Shown here: one piece after another, positions 17,884 through 25,856 of the stretch
Position numbering within the stretch: position 1 is the stretch's first letter
How the letters are laid out: the number at the start of each line of letters is the position of its first letter
Origin: Alphaproteobacteria bacterium
Lineage (GTDB): Bacteria; Myxococcota_A; UBA796; GCA-2862545
Direction: 5' to 3'
NCBI GenBank assembly: GCA_020632875.1
Contig: JACKET010000013.1
Location: 62,001-126,000 of the forward strand
DNA: 64,000 bases
Position numbers and translations under genes: made by a program
The notes under the pieces: generated by a model
Databases searched by the model: none
What the model saw: the letters and a program-made list of their open reading frames with translations, nothing else
What the model was told of the DNA's origin: nothing

Positions 17884-18993
17884 TCAGCGGGCCGAGCGCA
17901 CCGCGCGTGCGATCCGCCGCAGCGGAGGCTCCTCGGAGCCGTGGGTCCACACGACGAGCTCGGCGAATCCGAGCGCATAGAGCACGTGGAGCGCGAAGAA
18001 CGGGACGGCGAGCGGCGCGCCGTCCGATGCGAGCTGGGCGACCGAGACGATGCCGAGGACCGGGCACAGCGCGAGCTGCATCGGCCAGTACATTGCCAGG
18101 CCGACCGACAGGTACCCGAGCATCAACAGCGGCTGACCGAGCCACACCCGGAGCGTCTCGGACCCGTCGCCCACGATCCGGCCACCCGCGCCCACGACGC
18201 ACGCCGCGGTGAGCATCCCCAGCGCGCCCAGGATGCAGATCCACACCACCTTGGCGGCCAGCACGGCGATCCCTGCCTCGGACCAGAACACCCACAGGGC
18301 CACGCTCAGGAGGGCCACGCCGGGAACCCGTCCGAGCAGGTCGGAGAGCACGGCCGCGACGAGGTGTCCGCCGATCGCGGCACGCCGCCCGGCGGCCAGC
18401 ACGACGAGCCGCGTGCCCCGGTCCTCCGACGACGCGCCGAGCTGGAGCGCGATGCGGAGCCCCGACAGCAGGCCCATGAGCGTGCCGAGCACGACCACGA
18501 ACCCGAGCGGGTCGTCCGCGGGAGCCGCCGCCATCGAGGAACCGTCGCGGATGCGGACCTCCGGCGCGGGCGCGGGGCCGAGCCGCTGGTCGGCCCACGC
18601 CAGGACGAGCCACTCCTCGACCGCGATGCGCGCGAGCAGCACGGACGCCGTGTCGCCCTCCACCTCGAATCCCGCCCCCTCGAACACGTCGGGCGGCACA
18701 CGCACGAGGACCTCGCCGGGCTCGCGCGACCGGGGGCCCGACACGACCTCCACGAAGTACTCCTCGACGTCGATGGGGGCGTCGGCGAGCGTCGCGCGCA
18801 GGCCGTCGGCCAACGGCGGGTCCGCCACCACGACGAGGCGCGTCTCGAAGGTGCTCCGCACGAGCTCGAAGAGCGCCAGGCGCTCCAGGAGGACCAGGGC
18901 CGGCAGGAGGAGCGCGAGCGACCCGAAGAACACGGCCGGCCCCCAGCCGAGCCGACGGAGCTGGAACGCCACGACGACGCCGAACCGCCTCAT
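17884..18993 (-). CDS. ABC-2 type transporter permease
   Basis: 369 aa. A first TM helix (PAVFFGSLALLLPALVLLERL) is followed by a large extracytoplasmic domain (about 50-170) and five or so TM helices in the C-terminal half. This is the arrangement of NatB/ABC2_membrane_3 permeases. It starts with an ATGA overlap on the stop of the preceding permease gene, so the two are co-translated and presumably form a heterodimer with the ATPase encoded at 20033-20923. Confidence 0.8.
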   Translation of the reverse strand: MRRFGVVVAFQLRRLGWGPAVFFGSLALLLPALVLLERLALFELVRSTFETRLVVVADPPLADGLRATLADAPIDVEEYFVEVVSGPRSREPGEVLVRVPPDVFEGAGFEVEGDTASVLLARIAVEEWLVLAWADQRLGPAPAPEVRIRDGSSMAAAPADDPLGFVVVLGTLMGLLSGLRIALQLGASSEDRGTRLVVLAAGRRAAIGGHLVAAVLSDLLGRVPGVALLSVALWVFWSEAGIAVLAAKVVWICILGALGMLTAACVVGAGGRIVGDGSETLRVWLGQPLLMLGYLSVGLAMYWPMQLALCPVLGIVSVAQLASDGAPLAVPFFALHVLYALGFAELVVWTHGSEEPPLRRIARAVRSAR

Positions 18994-20036
18994 GCGCGCC
19001 TCCGTCGCCACATGCGCACCATCGCCGGCCCCACGGGCTCGGGCAGCGCGTAGGTCCAGAACGCGAGCCGGAGCAGGACGACGGCGTACACGACGTGCGC
19101 GCCCCAGGCGAGCCCCCCTCCCCCGGCGAGGAACAACGACCCGACGCCGGGCACCCACACGAGCAGCGCCGCCCCGCGGTCCACGGCGAGCGCGACGACG
19201 GCGCCGAGCGGAGCGAGCAGGGCCGCGAGGAGCCCGATTCGGACCTGGTGATCGCGCTCCACGGCACCCACCATCGTGCCGATGGCCACACCCTCGGCGA
19301 GCACCAGCGATGCAGAGGCCAGCCACACCCCACGGCCGAGCGCCACGAGGGTCAGGAGCACGGGGAGCACGAGCGGCAGCGTCAGCCCCGCCGCGCGAAC
19401 CAGCCCCGCGAGCCACAGCACGCGAGCCGGCGTCCCGATGCGGAGCAGCCCCACGAGCCCCTCGTCGCGCTCGATGGCGATGCGCTCCCCGGTCGCCACC
19501 GCGAGGAACCCGACCCACGCCCACAGCATCACCCCGAACACCCGTCCGAGCCTCGCGGTCGCTTCGCCCGGCAGCGTGGAGGCGGCCTCCACGAGAGCCT
19601 CGGGATCGCGGAGCGAGTCGCGCTCCTCGGTCGTGATCGCGCGCCTCACGCGGAGCCGCTGCTGGGCGAGGCGCACGAAGGCCACGACGCGCTCGGCATG
19701 CCTGGCGGTCTCGGCCTCGACGGTCCACGCGTCGAGGGCCGGATCGGCGGGCACCACGACGAGCACGCCTTCGACCTCGGGCGGCGCTTCGGAGTGCCAG
19801 CGCACGGAGCGCAGCTTCGCGTCGTCCGCGTAGCCCTCGAGCTCGGCGCGCAGGTCGGCGTCCACGACGACCACGTCGACCTTCGGCGAGGGCGTGCCGA
19901 ACGCGCTGAACCCGCAGACTCCGCCGCACAGCACGAAGACCGTCAGCACCGTCCCCACGACGAGCAGGCGCAGGTGCCGGAGCAGCCGCCGGAGCTCGAG
20001 CCCGAGGATCAGGGCGAACGCGCGCAGGTCGCTCAT
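18990..20036 (-). CDS. ABC-2 type transporter permease
   Basis: 348 aa. TM1 at about 25-46 is followed by an extracytoplasmic domain (VDVVVVDADLRAELEGYADD onwards), then TM helices from about residue 165. KIAIERDEGLVGLLR-like sequence (GERIAIERDEGLVGLLRIGT) matches the conserved cytoplasmic loop of ABC-2 exporters (ERE.GT.E.LL). The ATG overlaps the ATPase stop by 4 nt. Likely substrates for this class include sodium, peptides or lipids, but none can be read here. Confidence 0.8.
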   Translation of the reverse strand: MSDLRAFALILGLELRRLLRHLRLLVVGTVLTVFVLCGGVCGFSAFGTPSPKVDVVVVDADLRAELEGYADDAKLRSVRWHSEAPPEVEGVLVVVPADPALDAWTVEAETARHAERVVAFVRLAQQRLRVRRAITTEERDSLRDPEALVEAASTLPGEATARLGRVFGVMLWAWVGFLAVATGERIAIERDEGLVGLLRIGTPARVLWLAGLVRAAGLTLPLVLPVLLTLVALGRGVWLASASLVLAEGVAIGTMVGAVERDHQVRIGLLAALLAPLGAVVALAVDRGAALLVWVPGVGSLFLAGGGGLAWGAHVVYAVVLLRLAFWTYALPEPVGPAMVRMWRRRRA

Positions 20037-20923
20037 CGCACGGTCTTCAGGAAGAGCTCCTGCAGGCTCGGGTACACCGCCTCGAGTGACGTGAGCCCGG
20101 CATCCACGCTCGCCGCCCGGCGGAGCAGGGCCGAAGCATCCGCACCCGGCGCCAGCACCACGCGCACGGCGTCGTCGTCGGGCTCGATGCGCAGCACCTC
20201 GGGCCCCGCGACCCACGAGGTGTCGCGCGCACGCACGCGCCAGGTGCCCTCGAACGCCGCCTGCAACGCCTCCTTCAAGGGCGCGTCGAGGCGCTTCTCG
20301 CCCGCAGCGAGCAGCACGACGTGGTCGACGAAGGCCTCGGCCTCCCACAGCCGGTGGGTGGCGAGCACCACGGTGGCGCCGTTGCGCGCGGCCCGCCGGA
20401 ACAGGGCGAGGGCCCGCTCCTGGTGCGTGGGGTCGAGCGCGGTGAGCGGCTCGTCGAGCACGAGCAGCGCGGGCTCGCCGGTGAGCGCGATGGCGATCTG
20501 CACCTTCTGCTGCTGGCCGTTGGACAGGTCCTTGATGCGGCTCCCGGCCTTCTCGACGATGTCGAGCTCCTCGAGCCAGCGCGTCGCGGCCGCAGCGGCA
20601 TCGGCGCGCGTCGCCCCGCGGATCCGGCCGAAGAACACGAGCGTCTCGTGCACCAGGGCGTCTTCGGGCAGCGCGCGGACCTCGGGGACGTACCCCACGC
20701 GCGCCCGGCCCGCGTCGTCGGGCGGGCGCCCGAACAGCGCCACCCGGCCCGCATCGGGGACGAGGAGGCCGAGCGCGAGCTTGATGGTGGTGGACTTCCC
20801 GGCCCCGTTGGGCCCGAGCAGCCCGTAGATCCGGCCCTCTTCGAGGGTCAGGTCGAGGGCGGAGACGGCGACGTGCCGACCGAACGTCCGCGAGATCGCC
20901 TCGAGCGCGATGGTGACCGCCAG
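20033..20923 (-). CDS. ABC transporter ATPase, apparent CTG start
   Basis: 296 aa. The full nucleotide-binding domain is visible: Walker A GPNGAGKST (coded at about 20800-20826), signature LSNGQQQKVQIA, Walker B LLVLDEPLTALDP and switch His in ATHRL. The first ATG in frame (20743) falls after Walker A, so it cannot be the start. The only sensible start is a CTG at 20923, just after GGGGGAGGGTTC, which gives LAVTIALEAISRTFGRH, a typical ABC N-terminus. No ATG, GTG or TTG occurs in frame upstream before the neighbouring gene. A TATCCT box lies 17 nt upstream. It energises the two permeases that follow. Confidence 0.88.
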   Translation of the reverse strand: MAVTIALEAISRTFGRHVAVSALDLTLEEGRIYGLLGPNGAGKSTTIKLALGLLVPDAGRVALFGRPPDDAGRARVGYVPEVRALPEDALVHETLVFFGRIRGATRADAAAAATRWLEELDIVEKAGSRIKDLSNGQQQKVQIAIALTGEPALLVLDEPLTALDPTHQERALALFRRAARNGATVVLATHRLWEAEAFVDHVVLLAAGEKRLDAPLKEALQAAFEGTWRVRARDTSWVAGPEVLRIEPDDDAVRVVLAPGADASALLRRAASVDAGLTSLEAVYPSLQELFLKTVR

Positions 20924-20940
20924 GAACCCTCCCCCGCGCG

Positions 20941-20946
20941 AGGATA
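20941..20946 (-). promoter_or_regulatory. TATCCT -10-like box of the ABC operon
   Basis: Minus strand CCGGTATCCTCG, identical over 10 bases to the box before the gene at 55-555, but here 17 nt from the start with a strong Shine-Dalgarno between. It is an example of the leadered class. Confidence 0.35.
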
Positions 20947-20987
20947 CCGGCCGATGCCTCGCGCTCGCTGCCAGAACGACCCGAAGC

Positions 20988-22565
20988 TCAGGGATTCCCC
21001 GTCACACCCGCAGCACCGAGATGTATCGCGACAATCCGTCCCGAGAGGTCAGTCACGTAGAGGGTGTTCGCATCCCATCCGCCGATGCCACGACCCCACC
21101 GCATGTGTGCGACTTCGCCGAAGTCGTAGGGAGGTGAGTCGGACACCACGTTCCAGGTCACCCCGGGCGGATCCGTGACCAGTGACCCGTCGTTCGCGTA
21201 GATCTCGTGTCGCAGGGACTGGTTCCAGTAGAAGTTGCCGCAGCCGTCCGTCTCCATCGACAGAACCGAGATGTAGGACGGGACGTTGGCGACGCGCACC
21301 GGCGCAGGATTCCAGGTCGAAGGGCCCGTACGGTCGAGCGCCATCACACCCTCACCGTCGGTGAGGGCCACGAACAGACGCTGCTCGTCCGCCGACAGGC
21401 GGATCTGGCTCGACGAGACCTGGTCGGACACCACCACGGATTGGCCCGACCCGGGATCGATCTGGACGATGGAGCCGCTCGAGCCCCCATTCGCAGCGTA
21501 GATCGAACCATCCGATGCCACGATTGCGGTACTGGCGACGAACGGCGAGATGGAGACCACGGTTGTCGTGTAGAGATCGACCGCCAGGAGCCCCGAATCC
21601 GCGCAGACGAGGACCCGCCCGTCAGCCATCGTGGTGGTACAGCCGGCCGATTCGGTCGTGACGTCCGGCACGATCACGCCTTCCGTGCCATCTCGACGAA
21701 GCCCCACCAGGCACCCGTCGCTGTTCACGTACACGAGGTGCCCGGCGAGATCGAAGTCGAATTCGATCGGACTCGCGAGCTCCCAGTGCTGGTTCATGAT
21801 CACGGTACGGGACGGTTCCGGAGGAACCACACAACCTGGACTCGGGGGGCTGGTGTCCGGTCCCTGAACGAGGACACTCACCGTGTTCTCGAAGAAACAG
21901 GCCGTATCGAACTGCGGGTCGAGGTAGATGCCCGTGTCCGAGTCTGCATCGGCGTCGGTGTCGGTGTCGGTGTCGGCATCCGTGTCGCTGTCGGCATCCG
22001 TGTCGCTGTCGGCATCCGTGTCGCTGTCGGCATCCGTGTCGCTGTCGGCATCCGTGTCGCTGTCTGCGTCCGTATCGGTGTCGGCATCGGTATCGGTATC
22101 GGAATCGGCGTCGGAGTCTGAATCCGCGTCGGTGTCGGAATCGGTGTCGGCATCCATATCGGTGTCGGCATCCGCGGCGAACCCAGCGAACCCGGAGCTG
22201 AAATGCAGGATTTCGGCAGAAACGCCCGCGGCGAGCCGCTGAGTCGCGACCGGCTCGAAGGTCGACGTGCCGGGCGCCGTCCAGAAGATCGTCGCGTCGG
22301 ACCCCGTCTGGAAGGAGACCTCGACCGGGAGGAGGAACTCGAGCCCAGCGGGCTCGAATTCATATCGGTCGGTGGCGGCATCGAAAGCACCAGGCACGGG
22401 AAGCTCCGAGACGGAGATGCGGATCTCGGTGACCTCGTCCACGGCCCCGGCCGGGAGGTCGAGCACTACTTCGCCGAGCTCGACGCTCGCGGCCTCCCCT
22501 GGCGTGACCCGTACGGTTCCTTCGGGGGCTCGGCACCCCAACGCGATCAACGACACCAGCGACAT
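20988..22565 (-). CDS. Asp-rich lipoprotein with ZU5-like and propeller domains
   Basis: 525 aa. Lipoprotein-like signal (MSLVSLIALGC). Residues about 15-60 resemble a ZU5-like fold (GTVRVTPGEAASVELGEVVLD, LPAGAVDEVTEIRIS). An acidic linker of about 80 residues sits in the middle rather than at the N-terminus, followed by propeller-type repeats (DGRVLVCADSGLLAVDLYTT, DGSIYAANGG, SADEQRLFVALTDG, WDANTLYVTDLSGRIV). It is likely a surface or outer-membrane protein with structural or binding function. Its end lies 64 nt before the ABC ATPase start on the same strand, so the whole minus-strand block may be one long transcript. Confidence 0.7.
   Translation of the reverse strand: MSLVSLIALGCRAPEGTVRVTPGEAASVELGEVVLDLPAGAVDEVTEIRISVSELPVPGAFDAATDRYEFEPAGLEFLLPVEVSFQTGSDATIFWTAPGTSTFEPVATQRLAAGVSAEILHFSSGFAGFAADADTDMDADTDSDTDADSDSDADSDTDTDADTDTDADSDTDADSDTDADSDTDADSDTDADSDTDADTDTDTDADADSDTGIYLDPQFDTACFFENTVSVLVQGPDTSPPSPGCVVPPEPSRTVIMNQHWELASPIEFDFDLAGHLVYVNSDGCLVGLRRDGTEGVIVPDVTTESAGCTTTMADGRVLVCADSGLLAVDLYTTTVVSISPFVASTAIVASDGSIYAANGGSSGSIVQIDPGSGQSVVVSDQVSSSQIRLSADEQRLFVALTDGEGVMALDRTGPSTWNPAPVRVANVPSYISVLSMETDGCGNFYWNQSLRHEIYANDGSLVTDPPGVTWNVVSDSPPYDFGEVAHMRWGRGIGGWDANTLYVTDLSGRIVAIHLGAAGVTGNP
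21934..22175 (-). repeat. Asp-rich coding repeat, internal linker
   Basis: About 240 bp coding DTD/DSD/DAD steps. This tract is internal, linking the N-terminal ZU5-like part to the propeller; in the other four proteins the tract follows the lipidated Cys. Confidence 0.9.
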
Positions 22566-22612
22566 CACTGCCCCATCCTCACGCGTATCGGAGAGCGTAG
22601 CACCGATCCGTC

Positions 22613-23767
22613 TCAGGCGGGGTTGAGCGCCTCGAGCGCCATGGCCGCGGCCCGGTGCTCGATCTCGGCCGGGACCTCGCACTCGCCGGGCTTCAGGTCG
22701 CCGAATCGCGCGATCCACTCGAGCGTGAGGCCGAGCACCGCGAAATGCAGCAGCACGGGCTCGGGCGAGCCGGAGTTCATCACGATGTTCAGCGGGTTCC
22801 CGCCGCCGAGCAGCGTGAAGAACTTCTTGTTGGCCAGGCGGTAGCGCACGACCTGGTCGGCGATGTGATCGACGCGCTCGACCGCTTCGCGCAGCGCGGC
22901 GAAGTCGATCTCGTCGCGGCCGTGGCCCGCGTTGAAGACGACCACACCGGACGGCGCGGCGCGGATGGCCTCGAGCGTCACGACCTTCGAGCGGCCCGTG
23001 GCGGTGACGATGATGCCGGCCTTGCGGCACGCCGGGATCAGCTCGGCCGTCGGATAGCCGTCGTGGTGCGCGAACAGCCGGCGGATCGGGTCGGTCTCGA
23101 CGACCACCACGCTCATGTTCGCCGCGCGTGCGTACTCGGCGATGCCGCGCCCCACGGCGCCGTACCCGACGACCACGACGCGGCGGCCGGCCAGGTGCAT
23201 GCCCGTGAGCCGCGAGACGGCCTGCCACACGCCCTCTCCGACGCCGTGGCGGTTCTCGATGGCATCCTTCAGGCGGCCGTCGTTGATGTTCACGATGGGG
23301 ATGGGCAGCGGGGCCTCGAGGGCGCGGAGGCGATGCACACCGGAACGCGTGATCTCGACGCCCGCGATCACCTTGTCGAGCAGATCGGCCCGCCGCTCGA
23401 ACAGCGTTCCGAGCAGATCGAAGCCCACATCGGCGACGATGTTCGGGCGGTGCGACAGCACCTGCAGGTGGCGATCCTCGAGCTCGCGGCCGGTGTACAC
23501 GTCGACGCCGGCGTTGCGGAGCACGGCCACCGCACCCGCGTCGGTGGTGCCGGGGTTCGCGGCCGACAGCACGAAGTGCCCGCCGCCGAGCATCAGCTCG
23601 CGCACGAGCGCCGCGGTCAGCGTGGTGAGGTGGAGGTTCAGCCCGATGGTCATCCCCTCCCAGGGCCGGGAGACGGCCCACCGGTTGCCGAGCAGCCGGA
23701 GGATGGGGAAGAACGCATTGATCCGGCCGATCTCCCTCTCTGCCACCAGCGCGCGATCCGAGTCCAT
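22613..23767 (-). CDS. S-adenosylhomocysteine hydrolase-like protein, divergent
   Basis: 384 aa, shorter than typical AhcY (about 430-470). The NAD-binding domain is clear (VVVVGYGAVGRGIAEYAR, TATGRSKVV, VVVFNAGHGRDEID). The substrate segment INDGRLKDAIENRHGVGEG aligns with VND.VTK.KFDN.YG.RES of AhcY: the active Lys and Asn are kept, while the Asp becomes Glu and the conserved Cys becomes Val. The usual C-terminal K-x-x-H-Y-R-Y is missing. It may still act on SAH, or on a related nucleoside thioether. No other methionine-cycle gene is nearby. AGGAGG precedes the ATG. Confidence 0.75.
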   Translation of the reverse strand: MDSDRALVAEREIGRINAFFPILRLLGNRWAVSRPWEGMTIGLNLHLTTLTAALVRELMLGGGHFVLSAANPGTTDAGAVAVLRNAGVDVYTGRELEDRHLQVLSHRPNIVADVGFDLLGTLFERRADLLDKVIAGVEITRSGVHRLRALEAPLPIPIVNINDGRLKDAIENRHGVGEGVWQAVSRLTGMHLAGRRVVVVGYGAVGRGIAEYARAANMSVVVVETDPIRRLFAHHDGYPTAELIPACRKAGIIVTATGRSKVVTLEAIRAAPSGVVVFNAGHGRDEIDFAALREAVERVDHIADQVVRYRLANKKFFTLLGGGNPLNIVMNSGSPEPVLLHFAVLGLTLEWIARFGDLKPGECEVPAEIEHRAAAMALEALNPA

Positions 23768-23821
23768 GGCCCCTCCTGGGCGGCGCTCCTAACCGACCCG
23801 GACGGAGACGGTGGAGCCCGA

Positions 23822-23834
23822 CCGGATTATCCGG
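23822..23834. promoter_or_regulatory. 13-bp palindrome overlapping a TATCCG box
   Basis: CCGGAT-T-ATCCGG, perfect arms, ending 5 nt before the ATG at 23840. It contains TATCCG (23828-23833), which lies exactly 6 nt before that ATG. A protein bound here would cover both the -10 box and the start. Could be an operator or chance symmetry. Confidence 0.35.
23828..23833 (+). promoter_or_regulatory. TATCCG -10-like box, 6 nt before ATG
   Basis: TATCCG, GGGAGC, then the ATG at 23840. A partial Shine-Dalgarno (GGGGAG) overlaps the spacer, so this is the least clear of the leaderless candidates. Confidence 0.3.
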
Positions 23835-23839
23835 GGAGC

Positions 23840-24841
23840 ATGCTCACTCTGTTCACGGGCTCGGTGGCGGGCGAAGGCGAGATCCGGATCTGGGCCGACG
23901 GAGCCGAGCGCGCGCGCGCTCCGGTGTCCGAGGGCGAGTTCTCCGTCGCGCTCGCGGGGCACGCGTTCCGCCACGTGTGCGTCGAGCACGTGCTCGACGG
24001 GCAGGTGCGGCGCGCGCAGATCGTCCCCGGCGACCGCGACGTCGTCGAGGTGCCGCCGTTCTCGCGGGGCAGCACGCTGCGCGCGATCGCCTGGCGTCAG
24101 GCCGTGCAGTCCGGGCTCGCCGACCCGAGCCTGCTCGTCGACGCCCTGCTGCCCGACCGGGTGAGCGACCTGCTCGGAACCCTGTCGCGCGAGACGCGCC
24201 TGCGCGAGCAGAAGAAGCTGCTGCGGTGCCTGCGCGTCGCGCTCCATGCCCAGGCGTTCGGCGGCCACTGGGTGAGCCTCGACCCCGAGCTGGCTGCGGA
24301 TCTCTCCAGCCCGATCCGCATCTTCACGGTGATCGGGGCGTGGCGCTCGGCGATGCGCGTCGCGGGCGTCGACCGCCGGCTCGTCGACGCGTGCGAGTCG
24401 GTCGCCGCGACCATGCAGCTCCGGGCGAGCCAGCTCGCCACCTCGGTGCTCGAACGCCCCCTCGCCGCGCACGGCATCCACTTGCCGGATCCGCGCGCGG
24501 GGGCGTGGAATCTCTCCATGCTGGTGACGCTCCGCAGGCAGTGCAAGGTCGATTTCCTCGTGCCCGCCGACATCTGCCAGGAGGTCGCCACGGCGATGGA
24601 CCGCTCGCTCGACGGCATCGTGGCCGAAGCGCTGCGCCGCGACGACCCGACGCTCGTGACCGAGACGCTGCGCAAGCACCTCGAGTCGCTCGAGTCGACG
24701 CTCCAGCGCGACCTCGAGGGCGAGGTGCACACCATCCCGGGCGGCTGGGTGCCGGTCGCCGCGCTGTGGGTCTCGAACCTCGCCGGGCTGGGGTTCAACG
24801 CCGACATCGACCGGGCGACCGAGATCCACGGCTTCCGCTAG
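23840..24841 (+). CDS. Hypothetical protein, beta N-terminus and helical C-terminus
   Basis: 333 aa, no signal peptide or TM segment. The first 75 residues look beta-rich (LFTGSVAGEGEIRIWADGAE, SVALAGHAFRHVCVEHV). The rest is mostly helical, with RETRLREQKKLLRCLRVALHAQ, FTVIGAWRSAMRV and SLESTLQRDLEGE. No known motif or cofactor site was recognised. The start ATG follows GGGGAG and the palindrome at 23822-23834. It overlaps the convergent dienelactone hydrolase gene by 4 nt. Confidence 0.6.
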   Translation: MLTLFTGSVAGEGEIRIWADGAERARAPVSEGEFSVALAGHAFRHVCVEHVLDGQVRRAQIVPGDRDVVEVPPFSRGSTLRAIAWRQAVQSGLADPSLLVDALLPDRVSDLLGTLSRETRLREQKKLLRCLRVALHAQAFGGHWVSLDPELAADLSSPIRIFTVIGAWRSAMRVAGVDRRLVDACESVAATMQLRASQLATSVLERPLAAHGIHLPDPRAGAWNLSMLVTLRRQCKVDFLVPADICQEVATAMDRSLDGIVAEALRRDDPTLVTETLRKHLESLESTLQRDLEGEVHTIPGGWVPVAALWVSNLAGLGFNADIDRATEIHGFR

Positions 24842-25698
24842 GCGAGGGCCTTGCCGTACAGCGCGAGCAGGCGGGCCCAGGCCTTCTCGGCCTGCCCTTC
24901 GTCGTACACGGCGGAGTCGGGCGGGCACCACCCGTGCATCGTGCCGGCGTAGACCTCGATCTCGGCGGTGAGCTTCGCCGCGTCGAACGCCTCGCGGAGC
25001 TTGCCCTTCGTCTCCGGCTCGCGCTCGTCGTCGTTCGCGGCGACGGCGATCAGCGCGGAGGCCTTCATCTTCGGGATGCCGAGGTGCGGGCTGTCGGCGG
25101 CGTCGGTGACGAGCCCGCCGCCGTGGAAGGTCGCGATGGCGCGGATGCGCGCGGGGACCTCGGAGACCGACCAGAACGTGAGCGGCCCGCCCATGCAGTA
25201 GCCCTGTACGCCGATGCCGCGCGCCTTGTCGACCGCCTCGTTCGCATCGAGGAACGCCACGAACGCGCGGATGTCGGTGCGCGTGGAGTCGGACGTGAGC
25301 GCCTGCTTCATCGGCATGACCTTCTCGCGGATGGCGGGGTCGCGGAACGACGCGCCCTCGGGGACCACGGGCGCCTTTGCGCTGCGGTAGTACGGGTTCA
25401 CCACGAGCACCGCGTAGCCCTCGGCGGCGAGGCGCTTGCCCATCGCGCGCAGGGCCGGGCGCAGCCCGAGGATGTCGGGCCAGATCACGACGGCCGGAGC
25501 GGCCTTGCCCGCGGGATGCACGAAGTACGCGTCGCACTTGCCGTCGGGGGTCTCGACGGTCACGTCCTGCTCGGCCAGATCCGCGGCGAAGGCGCCCGAG
25601 GGCAGCATCGCGGCGAGGGCGGCGGCGGCGGTCATCGCGGCGAATCCGCGGCGGGACAGGTACGCGTCGTTCTCGTGCTCGGTCGTCGAATCACACAT
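24838..25698 (-). CDS. Tat-exported dienelactone hydrolase family protein
   Basis: 286 aa. A twin-arginine signal (SRRGFAAMTAAAALAAMLPSGAFA) precedes a dienelactone-hydrolase fold. The triad is Cys168 in GYCMGG, Asp in VAANDDERE (about 223) and His255 in GTMHGW. Cys as nucleophile is typical of DLH, which opens enol-lactones in chlorocatechol breakdown, but exported homologues are common and act on unknown esters. There is no aromatic-degradation gene nearby, so the pathway is unclear. AGGAG precedes the ATG, and a TATGGG box lies 20 nt upstream. Confidence 0.85.
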   Translation of the reverse strand: MCDSTTEHENDAYLSRRGFAAMTAAAALAAMLPSGAFAADLAEQDVTVETPDGKCDAYFVHPAGKAAPAVVIWPDILGLRPALRAMGKRLAAEGYAVLVVNPYYRSAKAPVVPEGASFRDPAIREKVMPMKQALTSDSTRTDIRAFVAFLDANEAVDKARGIGVQGYCMGGPLTFWSVSEVPARIRAIATFHGGGLVTDAADSPHLGIPKMKASALIAVAANDDEREPETKGKLREAFDAAKLTAEIEVYAGTMHGWCPPDSAVYDEGQAEKAWARLLALYGKALA

Positions 25699-25856
25699 GG
25701 GGAGCTCCTGGTCCCGTCCCCATAGCCCGACGATGCGCGGGAATGCGCGCGCGCATCCCGCCGCGCACCGCCGCGCACGCCGCAGACGAACGAACGCCGA
25801 CTCTCGCGAATTTCGAACCGGATCCCTCCTTGCATCACATGACGCACGGAGGTCCC

